64,000 nt of DNA from Halopseudomonas aestusnigri (GTDB taxonomy: Bacteria > Pseudomonadota > Gammaproteobacteria > Pseudomonadales > Pseudomonadaceae). The notes below the pieces were generated by a model. It did not search any database. It had not been told where the DNA came from and saw nothing but the letters and a program-made list of their open reading frames with translations. The translations under genes were made by a program, and so were the position numbers. Positions 30,805 through 44,627 of this stretch are shown here, piece by piece. Where the stretch lies: positions 255,023 through 319,022 of the forward strand of contig NZ_NBYK01000001.1 in assembly GCF_002197985.1 (NCBI RefSeq), written 5' to 3'. Positions within the stretch are counted from its first letter, which is position 1. Every line of letters starts with the position of its first letter.

Positions 30805-30829
30805 GCAAGCGGGGCCCGTCTGGTATCCT
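30801..30829 (+). promoter_or_regulatory. Probable pyrG promoter
   Basis: TTGAGC (30801-30806) and TATCCT (30824-30829) are separated by exactly 17 bases, and TG precedes the -10, giving an extended -10 (TGG TATCCT). It overlaps the tilS stop region and would yield a leader of roughly 100 bases before pyrG. This rests on consensus matching only. Confidence 0.5.
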
Positions 30830-30878
30830 GACTTCCCATCTTGACGAGACTTTGGCTGACCCTTCAGGTCACCTCTGA

Positions 30879-32564
<1,686 letters not shown>

Positions 32565-32570
32565 GATTAA

Positions 32571-33431
<861 letters not shown>

Positions 33432-33474
33432 GCCGCTAACGCTTTCACCCGATTGACCCGATATACGGAGCTAG

Positions 33475-34773
<1,299 letters not shown>

Positions 34774-34779
34774 TCGGTC

Positions 34780-34807
34780 TGGCGGGTGCGTGCGAGCGTA
34801 CCCGCCA
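34780..34807 (+). terminator. Hairpin between eno and ftsB
   Basis: TGGCGGGT (34780-34787) pairs with ACCCGCCA (34800-34807), with a further GCG/CGT inner pairing. It lies 7 bases after the eno stop. Only TTCC follows rather than a T-run, so it is more likely a weak attenuator or an mRNA-stabilising hairpin than a strong terminator. Confidence 0.45.
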
Positions 34808-34829
34808 TTCCTCGACAGGAGCATCCGGC

Positions 34830-35102
34830 TTGAAATGGCTCTGGCTCATTGCGCTGTCGCTGCTGGCGGCGATGCAGTACCGACTCTGGGTTGGCGAGGG
34901 CAGTCTTGCCCACGTTTCCCAGCTCAAGCAGCAGATTGCCGAGCAGCAGCGCGAGAACGAGCAGCTGCTGGAGCGCAATCGCGTGCTGACGGCAGAGGTC
35001 ATTGAGCTCAAGCAGGGGCTGGAAACTGTCGAAGAGCGTGCCCGTCGTGAGCTGGGCATGGTCAAGCAGGGCGAAACCCTGTTCCAACTGAGCGACCAAT
35101 GA
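34830..35102 (+). CDS. ftsB: Cell division protein FtsB
   Basis: FtsB is a small bitopic protein of the FtsQLB divisome complex. The 90-aa protein has a membrane helix at the extreme N terminus (WLWLIALSLLAAMQYRLW, about residues 3-20), then a coiled coil rich in Gln/Glu/Leu (about residues 28-75), and the conserved end RRELGMVKQGETLF. Translation appears to begin at TTG 34830 with AGGAG about 8 bases upstream; no in-frame ATG is available before the membrane helix. The stop overlaps the ispD start (ATGA). Confidence 0.93.
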   Translation: MKWLWLIALSLLAAMQYRLWVGEGSLAHVSQLKQQIAEQQRENEQLLERNRVLTAEVIELKQGLETVEERARRELGMVKQGETLFQLSDQ

Positions 35103-35797
35103 GCGTCGTTACACCTGATTTCTGGGTCGTTCTGCCCGCCGCCGGTGTCGGCGCGCGCATGCAGGCAGACCGTCCGAAGCAATACCTTCTCTGGGGTGAA
35201 CGCACCCTGATCGAACACACATTGGCCTGCTTCCTGGATCAGCCGGGATTGCGCGGGTTGGTGGTCTCCCTGTCTGCTGACGATGGCTGGTGGCCGACGC
35301 TGCCCTGCGCGCAGGATACGCGTATTACCCGAGCTGTTGGCGGCCGCGAGCGTGCCGACTCGGTGCTGAACGGCCTGATTGCGTTAGGCGAGCTGGGCGC
35401 AGCTGATGACGACTGGGTACTGGTGCACGACGCGGCTCGCCCCAATCTCGCCGATAGCGACCTGCACAAGCTGCTCAACACGTTAGCCGATGATCCGGTC
35501 GGTGGACTGCTGGCGGTGCCGGTGCGCGACACCCTCAAGCAGATCGGTCCAGATGGCCGGGTGACATCAACACCCGATCGCAGCCTGTTCTGGCAGGCGT
35601 ATACGCCACAGATGTTTCGTCTCGGGCCATTGCAGCGGGCGCTGGCCGAGGCGCTGGCCGCTGGCGCACGGATTACCGATGAGGCCTCGGCGATGGAGTG
35701 GGTCGGTCAGGCACCGCTGCTGGTGGAAGGCCGTGCAGACAATCTGAAAATTACCCGCCCCGAAGATCTGGAGTGGCTGCGCCAGCGCGAGCGCTGA
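35099..35797 (+). CDS. ispD: 2-C-methyl-D-erythritol 4-phosphate cytidylyltransferase
   Basis: IspD is the third enzyme of the MEP pathway. The 232-aa protein has the CTP-binding VLPAAGVGARMQADRPKQYL, VLVHDAARPNL and the C-terminal NLKITRPEDLEWL. It overlaps ftsB by 4 bases. The ispF gene, often next to ispD, is not here; the next gene runs in the opposite direction. Confidence 0.96.
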   Translation: MSVVTPDFWVVLPAAGVGARMQADRPKQYLLWGERTLIEHTLACFLDQPGLRGLVVSLSADDGWWPTLPCAQDTRITRAVGGRERADSVLNGLIALGELGAADDDWVLVHDAARPNLADSDLHKLLNTLADDPVGGLLAVPVRDTLKQIGPDGRVTSTPDRSLFWQAYTPQMFRLGPLQRALAEALAAGARITDEASAMEWVGQAPLLVEGRADNLKITRPEDLEWLRQRER

Positions 35798-35825
35798 TGT
35801 TGACACGGTTGCGCCGAATCAGTGG

Positions 35826-36713
35826 TTACGCTGTGCCGTCCGTCAGGCCAAGGCCCTGCTGCAGTGGGCAGTTGGCTGCGGTGACCACCCAGCCCTGTTG
35901 TTCGGCAAAGGCCTCGCTCAGCAGCAGGCCCCCCGTTGGCTGGGCGACCAGCTCACCGCGTTGCAGATGATATAGCTCACCGGTGGGTTCGCCATTGCGG
36001 TATTCGGCCAGAAACAGGTCCGGTTGCTGGTGGTCAACCCGGGCGATCAGTTCCCTGCTGTCCGGATCAAGATATTCGTCGGCATGCAAGAGCGAAGGGG
36101 CGTCTATGTCGTCCGGCAGAGCAAGCTGCATCTGGTAGACCAGTTGCAGCGAACTGGTCGGCAAGTGGACGTATGCCCGTGGGCGCTCAAGCAGGTTCAG
36201 CTCCCGGCAGAGCACCGGCCTGGTGTTTCCGGCGCGTGCGCCAAGGGTGAAATGGCGTTCACTGTCCAATGGCAGACTCTCTGCATAGGGCGTCGGCAGC
36301 CAGGTATCCTGATAGCGCCCCTGCAGCCAGCCGCTCCGAGTCTCGATCAGTAATTCCTCGGCGATCTCGGTCATGACGGTCAACAGCGGCACGCGCAGTT
36401 CGTGGGAAGGAACGTAGCCGGACAACAGTTTCAGAACCTGGTCGCCATGGTCCGGCCGGTCCTGACGTACCAGCAGGCGAAAATCCCGCTGCTGCCAGTG
36501 CAGATTCAGATCGACCGAGACCCCCAGATTGGCCAGAACGACATTGAAGTGGTTGGGGTCGCTGAGCTGGAGCGGGACGCGACGCTCCTGCATCTGGGCA
36601 AAACTCAGAGGGCTGCCGGTAGGTTCGTAGCGTAATACCTCTGCACTGGCGGTAACCGCGATGGCCTGGGTCTTGAATGCGACGGGATTTTTCCGGGCAA
36701 CGATTTGAGTCAT
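35826..36713 (-). CDS. Conserved hypothetical protein with a diverged Nudix-like region
   Basis: I do not recognise a named gene. The 295-aa soluble protein (no signal peptide or membrane helix) has, at about residues 78-125, FRLLVRQDRPDHGDQVLKL, then SGYVPSHEL and TEIAEELLI. This follows the Nudix layout (LLVRQ strand, G-x5-E, then two Glu) with G99, E105, E119 and E120 kept, but with nine rather than seven residues before the TE pair, Thr in place of the Arg, and Leu in place of the second Gly. Compare NudF at 44013-44627, which has a textbook box. It converges on ispD and lies 3 bases beyond the AKR gene start side of the next block. Function is unknown; hydrolase activity is doubtful. Confidence 0.75.
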   Translation of the reverse strand: MTQIVARKNPVAFKTQAIAVTASAEVLRYEPTGSPLSFAQMQERRVPLQLSDPNHFNVVLANLGVSVDLNLHWQQRDFRLLVRQDRPDHGDQVLKLLSGYVPSHELRVPLLTVMTEIAEELLIETRSGWLQGRYQDTWLPTPYAESLPLDSERHFTLGARAGNTRPVLCRELNLLERPRAYVHLPTSSLQLVYQMQLALPDDIDAPSLLHADEYLDPDSRELIARVDHQQPDLFLAEYRNGEPTGELYHLQRGELVAQPTGGLLLSEAFAEQQGWVVTAANCPLQQGLGLTDGTA

Positions 36714-36716
36714 GCC

Positions 36717-37520
36717 TTACTCCATGCTGGATAGTACCGACAGGGCCGCGCTGACGTTCTGCGCAAGGTGGCTGGGGGTTATGGTGCCGATAATCGCGCT
36801 GGTCACGCCGGGGTGCCCGAGAACCAATTCCAGGCTGTTGCGTACCGGGTCCTCGCCATTCAGGCAGACGTGTCCGCTGGCCAGCGCTTTTTTGATCAGA
36901 ATGCCCTTGTTGTGTTGCAGGGCGAAGTCGAGCACCTCGCGCTCTGCCTGTTCGCGCAGGTTATAGGTCACCATGGCACAATCGCCCTGCTGCAGGGCAC
37001 GCAGACCACCGGCTACCGTCTTGCCGGAGAACCCGTAGGCGAGAATCAGGCCTTCCTGCTTGAGTTGGGCCAGCGTCGGGTAGACCTCCTGATCCAGCAC
37101 CTCAAGATCGTTGCCGTCGGAGTGCACCAGTACCAGGTCCAGTCGATCGGTGCCCAGGCGCTTCAGGGATCGCTCTACCGAATGGCGGGTATGTTTGGCT
37201 GAGAAATCAAATTGCGACTGGCCTTCGACAAACTCCTCGCCAACCTTGCTGCAGATGATCCAGCTGTCGCGCTGGCCCTTGAGCAGCGGGCCAAGGCGTT
37301 GCTCGCTGGTGCCGTAGGCCGGCGCGGTGTCCAGCAGATTGATGCCCAGATCATGCGCAAGAGCGAGCAGGTTGCGCACAGCGTCATCGTCTGGCAATTC
37401 GAAACCGTTCGGATATTTGACGCCCTGATTGCGGCCGATCTTGACGGTACCCAGCCCGAGGGGAGACAGGCGCAGGCCGGTGTCTCCCAGGGTGCGGTAG
37501 AAGGGGTGCAGGGTGCTCAT
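36717..37520 (-). CDS. Aldo/keto reductase family protein
   Basis: This 267-aa TIM-barrel NAD(P)H oxidoreductase starts MSTLHPFYRTLGDTGLRLSP. The catalytic tetrad can be followed as Asp and Tyr in LDTAPAYGTSEQRLG, Lys in WIICSKVGEE and His in LDLVLVHSDGND. The C-terminal cofactor segment SAIIGTITPSHLAQNV is also present. The ATG at 37520 overlaps the stop of the FAD oxidoreductase gene (ATGA), so the two are translationally coupled, and the Nudix-like gene follows 3 bases after its stop. The substrate is unknown. Confidence 0.88.
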   Translation of the reverse strand: MSTLHPFYRTLGDTGLRLSPLGLGTVKIGRNQGVKYPNGFELPDDDAVRNLLALAHDLGINLLDTAPAYGTSEQRLGPLLKGQRDSWIICSKVGEEFVEGQSQFDFSAKHTRHSVERSLKRLGTDRLDLVLVHSDGNDLEVLDQEVYPTLAQLKQEGLILAYGFSGKTVAGGLRALQQGDCAMVTYNLREQAEREVLDFALQHNKGILIKKALASGHVCLNGEDPVRNSLELVLGHPGVTSAIIGTITPSHLAQNVSAALSVLSSME

Positions 37521-38695
37521 TGGAAGCAGGCGTCCCAGAGCGGCGCGGCCACACGCGGGCGCGGCAGGTCTGGCGGCAGCGGCGGATGCCCGGTCGATGT
37601 TACCTGCTGGCGAGTCAGTTCCTGCATCACCAGATCGCTCAGATTGGGTGCCAGGGCCAGCTTGGTCGGCCAACTGATCAGCGCATTGTGACAGGCTTGA
37701 ACATAGGCGTTATCGGGGCGTACCAGCCCGCTCTGGGCCGGCTCGGCCCGGTTGACTGGCAGCGTGGTCCACTGGCACGCGCTAAGGTCGATCCACGGCA
37801 GCAGCTCACGGAGTTCGCGGCGAGCCTGGTCGATCAACTGGTCCGGTGCTTGATTGACCCCTTGCTCTGCGAGGTCGCCACCCAGATACCAGCACCACTG
37901 GCCGTCTTCACAGGGGTGAGTGGTCACGGTCAGGCGCGGCTTGGGGCTGGCGCCGAGACAGTGGGCATACAGGGGTGGCAGGTCCGGGCCCTTGACCAGC
38001 ACCATTTGCAGCGGGCGACGCTGCATTGCCGGCTCGCTGACGCCCCAGTCCTGCAGCAGACCTTCGGTGCCTTCCCCGGCGGTAAGCACATAACGGCTGG
38101 CGCGGACCCGTGTGCCGGTCAGCTGAATCCCGGCTATCTCACCGTTGTCGTCACGCAGGATATGCGGGTTATTGTCGCTGATCAGGCTGTCGCCCGAGAG
38201 CTCTGCCAGACGCTGAATCACATCCGGCACGTCCAGCACCAGCTCACCGAGCTGATACACCTTGCCCTTGAAGCCCGGGTTGTTGAATACGGTGGGCAAC
38301 GCCTTGCCCTTGATCTGATCCACCCGCCCGCGCAGGGCCTTGCTGGCGAAGAAGCCGGCCAGATTGCTGATCAGGCTGCCGGGTGACCACAGATAATGGT
38401 GCTGGGAAAGCACGCGCACGCCACTCAGGTCCAGTTCGCCTTCGCCGGCCAGGCACTGCCGCCAGCGGTTGGGCATGTCGGCGATCGCCTCCGTTGCGGC
38501 GTTGAGCTTGCCTCCGAGTGCATACTTGATACCGCCATGGATGATGCCCTGTGACTTGACGCTCTGGCCGCCTCCCAGGGCGCCACGCTCAATCAGCACG
38601 GTATGATAGCCAGCCTTGCGCAGGCGCGCGTTGAGCCATAGTCCGGCGACGCCGCCGCCGATAATGCAGATGTCAGTATCCAGGGTTGTACTCAT
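37517..38695 (-). CDS. FAD-dependent oxidoreductase (DAO/glycine oxidase-like)
   Basis: The 392-aa flavoprotein has an N-terminal Rossmann motif CIIGGGVAGLWLNARL, the acidic ribose contact LIERGALGGGQS, and a histidine-containing KSQGIIHGGIKYALGG segment typical of D-amino-acid-oxidase-fold enzymes. Substrate cannot be predicted. It is the first gene of a minus-strand block with the aldo/keto reductase and Nudix-like genes. A similar FAD-AKR pair occurs near waaA in P. aeruginosa as far as I recall, so the linkage may be old. Confidence 0.85.
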   Translation of the reverse strand: MSTTLDTDICIIGGGVAGLWLNARLRKAGYHTVLIERGALGGGQSVKSQGIIHGGIKYALGGKLNAATEAIADMPNRWRQCLAGEGELDLSGVRVLSQHHYLWSPGSLISNLAGFFASKALRGRVDQIKGKALPTVFNNPGFKGKVYQLGELVLDVPDVIQRLAELSGDSLISDNNPHILRDDNGEIAGIQLTGTRVRASRYVLTAGEGTEGLLQDWGVSEPAMQRRPLQMVLVKGPDLPPLYAHCLGASPKPRLTVTTHPCEDGQWCWYLGGDLAEQGVNQAPDQLIDQARRELRELLPWIDLSACQWTTLPVNRAEPAQSGLVRPDNAYVQACHNALISWPTKLALAPNLSDLVMQELTRQQVTSTGHPPLPPDLPRPRVAAPLWDACFQ

Positions 38696-38831
38696 GTGCT
38701 CCCGCAGCTCTGGTTAAAAAGGCCCCCTAGTATAGTCACTGGGGGCGTGCCTGGTCACATCTGTTACCCTAGGAGCCAGCGCTGGTTTAGCGCAGCCCTT
38801 ACCGGACGCCTAGCTGCTACAGGATGCTTTC

Positions 38832-40094
38832 ATGGCCCGTCGTCTCTATACCCTGTTTTTCTTCCTTTGCCTGCCGCTGATTTTATTGCGTCTGCTGTAT
38901 CGCGCGATCAAGGCGCCTGCCTATGCCCGACGCTGGGCTGAACGTTTTGCTCTGGGAGGCGATGTGCGCAGCGGCGGAATCTGGGTGCACGCGGTGTCGG
39001 TCGGCGAGAGTATTGCCGCCGCGCCCATGGTGCGTGAATTGCTCAAGCGTTATCCGGCGCTGCCGATCACCGTCACCTGCATGACGCCGACCGGTTCCGA
39101 GCAGATCCGCAAGCTGTTCGGCGGTCAGGTTGGTCACGTCTATCTGCCCTATGACCTGCCGTGGCTGCAGCGTCGGTTATTGCGCCGGCTGCAGCCAAAG
39201 ATCGGCATCATCATGGAAACCGAGCTGTGGCCGAATCTGGTGGCCGAGGCCGGGCGTGCGAGGGTGCCATTGGTACTGGCCAATGCGCGGCTGTCGGCTC
39301 GCTCCGCCCGCGGCTATCAGCGAGTAGGTGCGCTGGTTCGGCCAATGTTTGCGGCGCTGGACTGGGTTGCCGTGCAGAGCCAGGCCGAGGCACTGCGTTT
39401 TATCGAGCTGGGTGTGGGGCGCGAGCAGATGCAGGTGACTGGCAGCATCAAGTTCGATTTTCGTCCCGATCCGCAGCAGGTACAGCAGGCGCAGGAGCTG
39501 CGCGCGCGCTGGGGCGGCGACCGCCCGGTATGGATTGCGGCCAGCACCCATGCTGGCGAGGATGAGCAGGTGCTGCGAGCGCATCGTCAGGTGCTGGATG
39601 CGCTGCCCGATGCATTGCTGATTCTGGTGCCGAGGCATCCCGAGCGCTTTGATTCGGTCGCGCGCCAGGTCAGTGAGGCGGGTTTCGGTATGGTACGGCG
39701 CAGCAGCGGTGCGCTGCCGGCTGCTGACCAGCAGGTGCTGGTTGGCGACACCATGGGCGAGCTGGTGTTTCTCTACGCCTGCGCTGATCTGGCGTTCGTC
39801 GGCGGCTCGCTGGTGCCGAACGGTGGTCATAACTATCTTGAGCCGGCGGCACTGGGGCTGCCGGTGTTGTCCGGGCCGCACCGCTTCAATTTCACCGAAA
39901 TCAGCGAGCTGCTTGAAGGCGCAGGCGCCCTGCAGGTGATAGCTGACGAGGCTGCGTTGGCTGCTGCAGTGCAGGACTGGTTGCAGGACGACGTGACTCG
40001 TCAGCGTGCCGGTCAGGCTGGTCAAGCGGTGGTAGTAGACAATCAGGGCGCGCTGGAACGCTTGCTCGAAGGCATCGCCCGCCTGCTAGTCTGA
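38832..40094 (+). CDS. waaA: 3-deoxy-D-manno-octulosonic acid transferase (KDO transferase)
   Basis: WaaA (KdtA) transfers KDO residues from CMP-KDO to lipid IVA at the inner membrane. The 420-aa protein has an N-terminal membrane anchor (LYTLFFFLCLPLILLRLLY), then IWVHAVSVGESIAAAPMV, MTPTGSEQIRKLFG, METELWPNLVAEAGR and the C-terminal GGSLVPNGGHNYLEPAALGL. It completes the pathway that uses KdsA and the lpx products encoded earlier in the window. Confidence 0.96.
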   Translation: MARRLYTLFFFLCLPLILLRLLYRAIKAPAYARRWAERFALGGDVRSGGIWVHAVSVGESIAAAPMVRELLKRYPALPITVTCMTPTGSEQIRKLFGGQVGHVYLPYDLPWLQRRLLRRLQPKIGIIMETELWPNLVAEAGRARVPLVLANARLSARSARGYQRVGALVRPMFAALDWVAVQSQAEALRFIELGVGREQMQVTGSIKFDFRPDPQQVQQAQELRARWGGDRPVWIAASTHAGEDEQVLRAHRQVLDALPDALLILVPRHPERFDSVARQVSEAGFGMVRRSSGALPAADQQVLVGDTMGELVFLYACADLAFVGGSLVPNGGHNYLEPAALGLPVLSGPHRFNFTEISELLEGAGALQVIADEAALAAAVQDWLQDDVTRQRAGQAGQAVVVDNQGALERLLEGIARLLV

Positions 40095-40106
40095 GGTTGC
40101 CGTATA

Positions 40107-40140
40107 AACACAAACAGCGCCCGAGGGCGCTGTTTGTGTT
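40107..40140. terminator. Bidirectional terminator between waaA and tolC
   Basis: A perfect 16-bp stem, AACACAAACAGCGCCC (40107-40122) with GGGCGCTGTTTGTGTT (40125-40140), has only GA as loop at the centre, so the real loop will open the innermost pairs. It lies 12 bases after the waaA stop and 14 bases from the tolC stop and should end both converging transcripts. Confidence 0.85.
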
Positions 40141-40154
40141 TCTGTGCCCGGCGT

Positions 40155-41591
40155 TCAGAACGTGCTGCTGTCGCCGTTGGCTGGCATGGCAGGCGGCTGC
40201 GGCTGGCCGCCCATCGACATCTGCCGGGCTTCCTCTTCGGTTGTCTGCGGGATGAAATCCCGATCCGGGTCGTAGTTCGGGTTCAGCCACTGTGACAGGT
40301 CCTGCAGATCCTGCGGGCTCAGTGTGCCGGCAGCCTGCTTCAGGCTGAGGTTGTTGATGATGTAGTTGTAGCGCACGGTGTTGTAGTCGCGCACGGTGCG
40401 GAACAGGTTGCGCTGGGCTTCCAGCACATCTACCACGTTGCGTGTACCGACTTCGTAACCGGTCTGGGTGGCGTCGAGCGCGGCTTTGGCGGAGACGATG
40501 GCCTGACGCCGTGCGGCCACTTCATCAACGCTGGAGGTGACGGTGCGGTAGAGGTTGCGCGTGCTTTCCACAACCCGGCGCAGCTGCGCCTCGCTGCTCT
40601 GTTCGGCCTGGGTCAGGCGGTAGGTCGACTCGCGCACGCGGGAGGTGGTCAGGCCGCCGGTAAACAGCGGCATGCTCAGTTCCACGCCAAAGCTGGTCAG
40701 CTCTGTATCGGTGCTGGCCTGACCGGTACCGGCGATGCTGGCGCCGCCGTTGTCGTTGCTGTAGCGCACGAAGGCATCGACGACCGGAGCATAGCCGGCC
40801 TTGCTGCTGCGCAGGCTGTCTTCGGCGCCGTCGATGGCGTAACGGCTGGCCTGCAGGGTCAGATTCTGTTCGGCGGCGGTTTCGACCCACTGCTGCATGC
40901 TGGCCGGTGTCGGCGGCAGGATCGGTAGCTCGTGGCTAATGCCGTACAGGCTGTCGTAGTCCTGAGTGGTCAGGCGGGTCAGCGCCTGGTAGCTGACGTC
41001 CAGATTGGTCTGGGCGGTCAGGCGCGCTGCGCGTGCACTGTCGTATCCCGCCTGTGCCTCGAGAACGTCGGTGCGTGCGGACAGGCCGACTTCAAAACGC
41101 TCCCGTGCCTGCTCCAGCTGGCGGGAAAAGGCTTTTTCCTCGGCTTTTGCCGTTGCCAGGTTGTCTGACGCGCGCAGGACGTTGAAGTAGGCCTGGGAGA
41201 CCTCAAGGATCAGGTTTTGCTGGGTTGCCGAGAACTCCAGCTGGGCCTGCTGACTCACCGACTTGGCGGCCTGGTAGCTGAACCAGCGGTCAGCCCGGAA
41301 CAGGGGTTGGGTAAGGCTGGCCTGATAGTAGTGGTTGGAGTATTCGTCGCCGCCTACGTTATCAATGTCGAGGTCCTGGCGTGATGCGCCGGCGGCGACG
41401 CCGAGGTTGGGCAGCAGCTGCGAGCGGGCCTGGGGCAGGGCTTCCTGACGGGCCAGTGCATCCGCTTGTGCTGCGGCCAGGTCAGCGCTGTTGAGCACCG
41501 CCTGCTGGTAAACGGTCATCAGATCGGTATTGGCAGCGGCGTGAGCGGAAGCTCCGGCCAGCAGCAGTGCAACGGTAAGCGGACGCAACAT
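40155..41591 (-). CDS. tolC: TolC-family outer membrane efflux/secretion channel
   Basis: TolC-type proteins form the outer-membrane exit duct of efflux pumps and type I secretion systems. The 478-aa precursor has a signal peptide (MLRPLTVALLLAGASAHAAA), two OEP repeats of coiled-coil helices separated by beta strands (LILEVSQAYFNVLRASDNLA and VVESTRNLYRTVTSSVDEV), and VGTRNVVDVLEAQRNLF near the end. A Gln/Pro/Met-rich tail of about 30 residues closes it. No pump genes are adjacent, as is typical for tolC, and thiC diverges from it. Confidence 0.94.
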   Translation of the reverse strand: MLRPLTVALLLAGASAHAAANTDLMTVYQQAVLNSADLAAAQADALARQEALPQARSQLLPNLGVAAGASRQDLDIDNVGGDEYSNHYYQASLTQPLFRADRWFSYQAAKSVSQQAQLEFSATQQNLILEVSQAYFNVLRASDNLATAKAEEKAFSRQLEQARERFEVGLSARTDVLEAQAGYDSARAARLTAQTNLDVSYQALTRLTTQDYDSLYGISHELPILPPTPASMQQWVETAAEQNLTLQASRYAIDGAEDSLRSSKAGYAPVVDAFVRYSNDNGGASIAGTGQASTDTELTSFGVELSMPLFTGGLTTSRVRESTYRLTQAEQSSEAQLRRVVESTRNLYRTVTSSVDEVAARRQAIVSAKAALDATQTGYEVGTRNVVDVLEAQRNLFRTVRDYNTVRYNYIINNLSLKQAAGTLSPQDLQDLSQWLNPNYDPDRDFIPQTTEEEARQMSMGGQPQPPAMPANGDSSTF

Positions 41592-41816
41592 GCACGAATC
41601 CTTCGCATGAGAGGAGGTCAGGCAAGGCTAAAAGGGTCGGGGGCCGGGGTCAAGCGGCTTTGGGGGACACAATTGGGAACAATCTGTTGTTGCGTCTTTT
41701 GCTGACGTTTTCGCGGATTTTGTCAGCCATCACGGGCGCTTTGATCTGCGTGTTGGGAAGGGATATCTGTCGTGGGCTTGAGACGGTAACAGCATATCTC
41801 TAGACTGTGCGGACAT
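41592..41816. other. Divergent tolC/thiC control region
   Basis: The 393-base gap between tolC and thiC holds the TPP riboswitch in its right half. In the left 225 bases I see no coding capacity and no clear sigma-70 pair. There is a near-repeat of AACAA words around 41680-41700. Promoters for both genes must lie here but I cannot place them. Confidence 0.5.
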
Positions 41817-43868
<2,052 letters not shown>

Positions 43869-43878
43869 CAAGTCAGTG

Positions 43879-43912
43879 CGGCGAGGGTTCTGGCACGTCT
43901 GAACCCTTGCCG
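43879..43912 (+). terminator. Hairpin after thiC, candidate terminator
   Basis: CGGCGAGGGTTC (43879-43890) pairs with GAACCCTTGCCG (43901-43912), a 12-bp stem with one G-U pair, starting 10 bases after the thiC stop. No T-run follows, so its efficiency is uncertain. It separates the riboswitch-controlled thiC message from nudF. Confidence 0.5.
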
Positions 43913-44012
43913 TTGCCCCGAAAGATATGCGAGCTTAGACGCTCGGCAGCGGGTCTTGGTCGGTCCTCGGGCTTCGGATCCGCTGCAATTTGTTTCCTTC
44001 GGGGGTATTGCC

Positions 44013-44627
44013 TTGTCCTTTACACGTGCCGACGTGGAGATCATCAGCCGGGAAGATGGCTTCCGTGGTTTCTATCGCCTGGATGTCCTGCAGCTGCGCC
44101 ATCGTCTGTTCGACGGTGGCTGGGGCCCGGTACTGCGCCGTGAGCTGTTCGTGCGCCACGACGCTGTCTGTGTGTTGCCCTACGACCCCTGGCTGGATCA
44201 GCTGGTTCTGATCGAGCAGGTGCGGGTGGGTGCGCTGGAAAAAAGTGACAGTCCGTGGATGCTGGAGCTGGTCGCCGGCCTGATCGATACCGATGAGGCG
44301 CCGGAGCAGGTCGCTCACCGCGAAGCGCAGGAAGAGGCCGGTTTGACGCTGCTGTCTCTGCACCCCATTACCCGCTATTTTCCGTCCCCCGGCGGCAGTG
44401 ACGAGCGTGTGTACCTTTATTGTGCGCTGGTCGACAGTCGTGGTGCGGGCGGTATTCACGGATTGGCCGAGGAAGGCGAGGATATTCGCGTCAGCCTGTG
44501 GCCGCGGGCCGAGGCCATTACTGCGGTTGAGGATGGCCGGATCGACAATGCCGCCAGCATCATCGCGCTGCAGTGGCTGCAGCTGCATGCCGAGCGCCTG
44601 CGCGCCGAGGCGGGGCCCCAGCCATGA
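44013..44627 (+). CDS. nudF: ADP-ribose diphosphatase (Nudix hydrolase)
   Basis: NudF hydrolyses ADP-ribose to AMP and ribose 5-phosphate. The protein has a perfect Nudix box: G-x5-E-x7-REAQEEAGL within the segment VAGLIDTDEAPEQ and VAHREAQEEAGL. Before it come RRELFVRHDAVCVLPYD and VLIEQVRVGAL. I place the start at TTG 44013 (204 aa) because GGGGG lies 8 bases upstream and the resulting N terminus, SFTRADVEIISRE, fits the family. Another TTG at 43956 is possible. Its stop overlaps the DUF1249 gene, which is followed by cpdA, a conserved gene group. Confidence 0.92.
   Translation: MSFTRADVEIISREDGFRGFYRLDVLQLRHRLFDGGWGPVLRRELFVRHDAVCVLPYDPWLDQLVLIEQVRVGALEKSDSPWMLELVAGLIDTDEAPEQVAHREAQEEAGLTLLSLHPITRYFPSPGGSDERVYLYCALVDSRGAGGIHGLAEEGEDIRVSLWPRAEAITAVEDGRIDNAASIIALQWLQLHAERLRAEAGPQP

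Noticed and set aside
40155-41591. tolC as part of an efflux or type I secretion operon
   Set aside because: No membrane-fusion, RND or ABC gene lies on either side; waaA and thiC flank it.
41592-41816. Small gene or tRNA between tolC and thiC
   Set aside because: No frame with a ribosome-binding site and no cloverleaf or T-loop consensus could be found.
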